In this document: one piece after another, positions 62,220-64,000 of the stretch
Layout: every line of letters starts with the position of its first letter
How positions within the stretch are numbered: position 1 is the first letter of the stretch
DNA from: Natronococcus sp. A-GB7
GTDB taxonomy: Archaea > Halobacteriota > Halobacteria > Halobacteriales > Natrialbaceae
Assembly: GCF_029688865.1 (NCBI RefSeq)
Contig: NZ_JARUKV010000005.1
Span: 143,592-207,591 of the forward strand
Reading direction: 5' to 3'
Length of the DNA stretch: 64,000 bases
Translations under genes and position numbers: made by a program
Notes under the pieces: generated by a model
Databases searched by the model: none
Told to the model about the DNA's origin: nothing
Seen by the model: the letters and a program-made list of their open reading frames with translations, nothing else

Positions 62220-62780
62220 CTATCGTTCGGCTTCGACTGCTTCGACAAGCTCCTGCTTACTCATATCTGACCGACCATCGATATCCAGATCCTTAGCCAT
62301 CTCATAGACCTCATCGCGCGTGACCTCTTCAGGATCGATCGGTTCCTCTTCCGATTCCGGCGGGACGATGATACTCAGATTATCGCTCCGATCATTATCT
62401 CGAAGCTTGTATCCGATCTCCCCAAGGGCGTCCTCGATCTCCTCGATCCGATCCTTGGTCGCTCCCGCTCGAGTCTGAGCATAGAGGACCACTTCTGGCT
62501 GGGGCTCGCTTGGACCATCTCGGTCCGGGGAGGGGTTCGACTCGAGGCGATCGATCTCTTCGTCGCCGACCATCCAGATCCCATTATCGAGATGAATTCC
62601 CTCTTCGGCCATCCGATCGACTAATTCTGGCTTCTTCGGTGCGTCGGTGCTGATATCGACCTCATGATTCTCTCTGGCGCTTCGAGCGACGTTCATTAGC
62701 TCCGGGTATGGTTGCTCGGTCAGTTCTTCGGTCGCGTCCTCGTCCGCCCCACCGGGCGAATCGGTCTTGCTCTTCGTCAT
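62220..62780 (-). CDS. Protein with two SAP/Rho-N-like segments
   Basis: 186 residues. The C-terminal 35 residues (TRDEVYEMAKDLDIDGRSDM then SKQELVEAVE) match the SAP/Rho-termination-factor N-terminal helix-extended loop-helix, a DNA- or RNA-binding motif. An N-terminal segment (YPELMNVARSARENHEVDIS, then KKPELVDRMAEE) has the same pattern, so the protein may carry two such units around an alpha/beta middle part. It starts 249 bases from the divergent gene at 63029 and ends 57 bases before the HNH gene start (62163-62219), same strand; they may form one unit. Confidence 0.6.
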   Translation of the reverse strand: MTKSKTDSPGGADEDATEELTEQPYPELMNVARSARENHEVDISTDAPKKPELVDRMAEEGIHLDNGIWMVGDEEIDRLESNPSPDRDGPSEPQPEVVLYAQTRAGATKDRIEEIEDALGEIGYKLRDNDRSDNLSIIVPPESEEEPIDPEEVTRDEVYEMAKDLDIDGRSDMSKQELVEAVEAER

Positions 62781-63028
62781 CGGCGTCCTGTCATTCTGTA
62801 GATATACGCTTAATCCGTCACTGCGACGTGAACCTACGAGGTCAATATCCGAGGCTCGAGGAAGCAGACTCCCTGATTTGCTCTCAGGCGAACTGAGCGC
62901 AGCGGAGATGAGTATTCGCCCCCCGGAGCAACGGGGATGATCGAAAAGCAGTCAACGCGGCTCAAATCGGCAAGTATCGACTCTAACCTCTTCAGAGAGA
63001 ATATTCTGGTAGGAGAGATGATGGTGGA

Positions 63029-63979
63029 ATGAATGAATCGCGGCTCAATCAAATCAGCGATATCTGGGCTGCAGGGACGCCACTTTCACTTTCACTACGC
63101 TTAGCTATCCTTTATCAGTGCATGTGCGAATGTAGTCATATGGTATCACTGTCAGAAGTTCCCGAGGTCGTATACACGAATGATGAGCTAATTGATCGCT
63201 TATTCTCTTACCTGAACGAGGGACAAATACAGGAAGTCGTTGAGCGAACGCTGGATTCAGAAGGCACCGAGAAGGGCGGTGGGATTGACAAGATCCTTCA
63301 ACTACGCTACTCCAGCACATCCTCAGATGAAGAGGAGCAAGAGCTGATTCGCGAGCTAGATTCAATCGGTAAATTTGCTATCCTCCATCGGATTCTACAA
63401 GACGATGATGAGGTAATAGAATTCGATCAGCTCTCACTTGAAGAGCGCGATGACCTCTCAGAGGGAGAATTCATCCAGACTAGAAATAAGATAACCTCTA
63501 CGCCAATTTCCGAGTTGCAAAATAAGATAGATGATTTCCTTCCATATTTTGAGATGCTTGATCTCGATTCGTCATTTGAACAAGATGGGGAAGAATTTAC
63601 GCTATCTGAAATACAGGAATTCCTTGATCAACTAGGTGCAGGAGAAGATATCTACCGGATGAACGCCTCTGATGAAATTGATTCAGATATTATATTTTCC
63701 TCGAACGACGAATTAGACGACTTCACCACCTCCTATACAGAATATTACGTTCTTGGTAGAGTAGAATATATATTCGAAGAGAATGAGGAAGAGTGGTTGA
63801 TAGATATCATTGACTTGATGCCCGGCAACGATAGAGAATCGCGACAACAGAGGCGGCGATTCCTGAGGCAGATAACCTCTGGTGCGTCCGAACTATTAGA
63901 GAAAGATGTCGATGAATCGGACTTCAAGATCGGATACCCAGATATCCGAATCCGGCCGATGGCTATCTACCTCTACTAA
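63029..63979 (+). CDS. Unknown acidic protein (DUF6414-like C-terminus)
   Basis: 316 residues, acidic and strongly helical, preceded by AGGAGAG at 63011-63017. No catalytic motif is apparent. The last 80 residues (FTTSYTEYYVLGRVEYIFEE ... DIRIRPMAIYLY) recall the DUF6414 group, found near other defence-type genes, but the match is by eye only. It is the most AT-rich gene of the window, so recent acquisition is likely. Function not known. Confidence 0.6.
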   Translation: MNESRLNQISDIWAAGTPLSLSLRLAILYQCMCECSHMVSLSEVPEVVYTNDELIDRLFSYLNEGQIQEVVERTLDSEGTEKGGGIDKILQLRYSSTSSDEEEQELIRELDSIGKFAILHRILQDDDEVIEFDQLSLEERDDLSEGEFIQTRNKITSTPISELQNKIDDFLPYFEMLDLDSSFEQDGEEFTLSEIQEFLDQLGAGEDIYRMNASDEIDSDIIFSSNDELDDFTTSYTEYYVLGRVEYIFEENEEEWLIDIIDLMPGNDRESRQQRRRFLRQITSGASELLEKDVDESDFKIGYPDIRIRPMAIYLY

Positions 63980-64000
63980 TCTAGTCTTTCAGACAAGATG

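Larger units (their letters stand above)
59906..64000. mobile_element. Left end of an integrated element (extends past window)
   Basis: From about 59.9 kb the DNA is clearly AT-richer than the rest of the window (the last gene is the most AT-rich), codon usage changes, and the content is typical of mobile elements: tRNA-like repeats, a tyrosine recombinase, an SRA-like/HNH nuclease, and unrelated proteins with no close neighbours. The right boundary is not visible, so size is unknown. Confidence 0.6.

Noticed and set aside
62959..62971. A 13-base match (GGCTCAAATCGGC) to 59973-59985 as a right-end att site
   Set aside because: Such a match is not improbable by chance across several kilobases, and there is no composition change at that point; the element appears to continue.

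Overview
The window is chromosomal DNA of an extremely halophilic archaeon (class Halobacteria), probably a Natrinema/Haloterrigena-like member; the genus is inference. Evidence: very GC-rich coding DNA, strongly acidic proteins, archaeal translation factors (aIF1A, aIF2-beta), halocyanin-type blue copper lipoproteins, a bacterioruberin pathway (crtB, cruF, lyeJ, crtD), Bat-type HTH regulators, a FolC-FolP fusion, and TATA-like boxes about 25-30 bases ahead of many starts. I found no rRNA gene, no complete tRNA gene and no CRISPR array.

Layout. 0-5.4 kb: the start of a flavin disulfide oxidoreductase, a membrane-anchored spermidine-synthase-like protein, a TMEM175-like channel, small unknown proteins and a zinc-type COG0523 GTPase. 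5.4-9 kb: a small protein fused translationally to an ArsA/Get3 ATPase, then the transporter CstA. 9-15 kb: housekeeping genes (YchF-type GTPase, PLP aminotransferase, methyltransferase, NAD(P)HX dehydratase, phosphoribosyltransferase, rubrerythrin-like zinc ribbon). 15-21 kb: a large multi-domain Bat-type regulator, a secreted acidic protein, YihY-type membrane protein, MsrB and zinc-finger micro-proteins. 20.8-28.5 kb: an archaeal ornithine cyclodeaminase/LOR-SDH-type protein, then carotenoid genes (crtB on +, cruF-lyeJ-crtD on -) with a cupredoxin and a 48-aa membrane protein between them. 28.5-32 kb: aIF1A and a putative three-gene metal/redox cassette: a duplicated-domain His-rich lipoprotein, a double halocyanin and a CxxCC protein. 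32-42.6 kb: AstE-like deacylase, RidA, AlaX-type editing protein, FolC-FolP, an HTH regulator with a 27-codon upstream ORF, FAH-family hydrolase, sulfurtransferase, a secreted amidohydrolase and a THEP1-like NTPase.

43-46.5 kb: an unknown multi-pass membrane protein followed by dhaK-dhaL-dhaM, a PTS-type dihydroxyacetone kinase. 47.4-49.5 kb: a cation/proton antiporter with two C-terminal Usp-like domains. 49.5-55.3 kb: a tightly overlapping cobinamide salvage and nucleotide-loop operon read leftward (HAD, cbiB, cobS, cobY, cobT, cobD, cbiZ). 55.3-59.8 kb: a degenerate M24-fold protein, aIF2-beta with a TRAM domain, a small acidic protein, and an overlapping HAD/aminoglycoside-phosphotransferase-like pair.

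From about 59.9 kb the composition changes sharply to AT-richer DNA. Two near-identical copies of a tRNA 3'-end sequence precede a tyrosine recombinase, followed by an SRA-like/HNH endonuclease, a protein with two SAP/Rho-N-like segments and an unknown acidic protein. This is the left end of an integrated element that seems to run beyond the window.

The points I consider most worth following are the duplicated lipoprotein/halocyanin cassette, the integrated element with its putative modification-dependent nuclease, the membrane protein next to dhaKLM, the HAD protein in the cobalamin operon, and two palindromes lying between TATA box and start codon (ridA-like gene and the HTH regulator).
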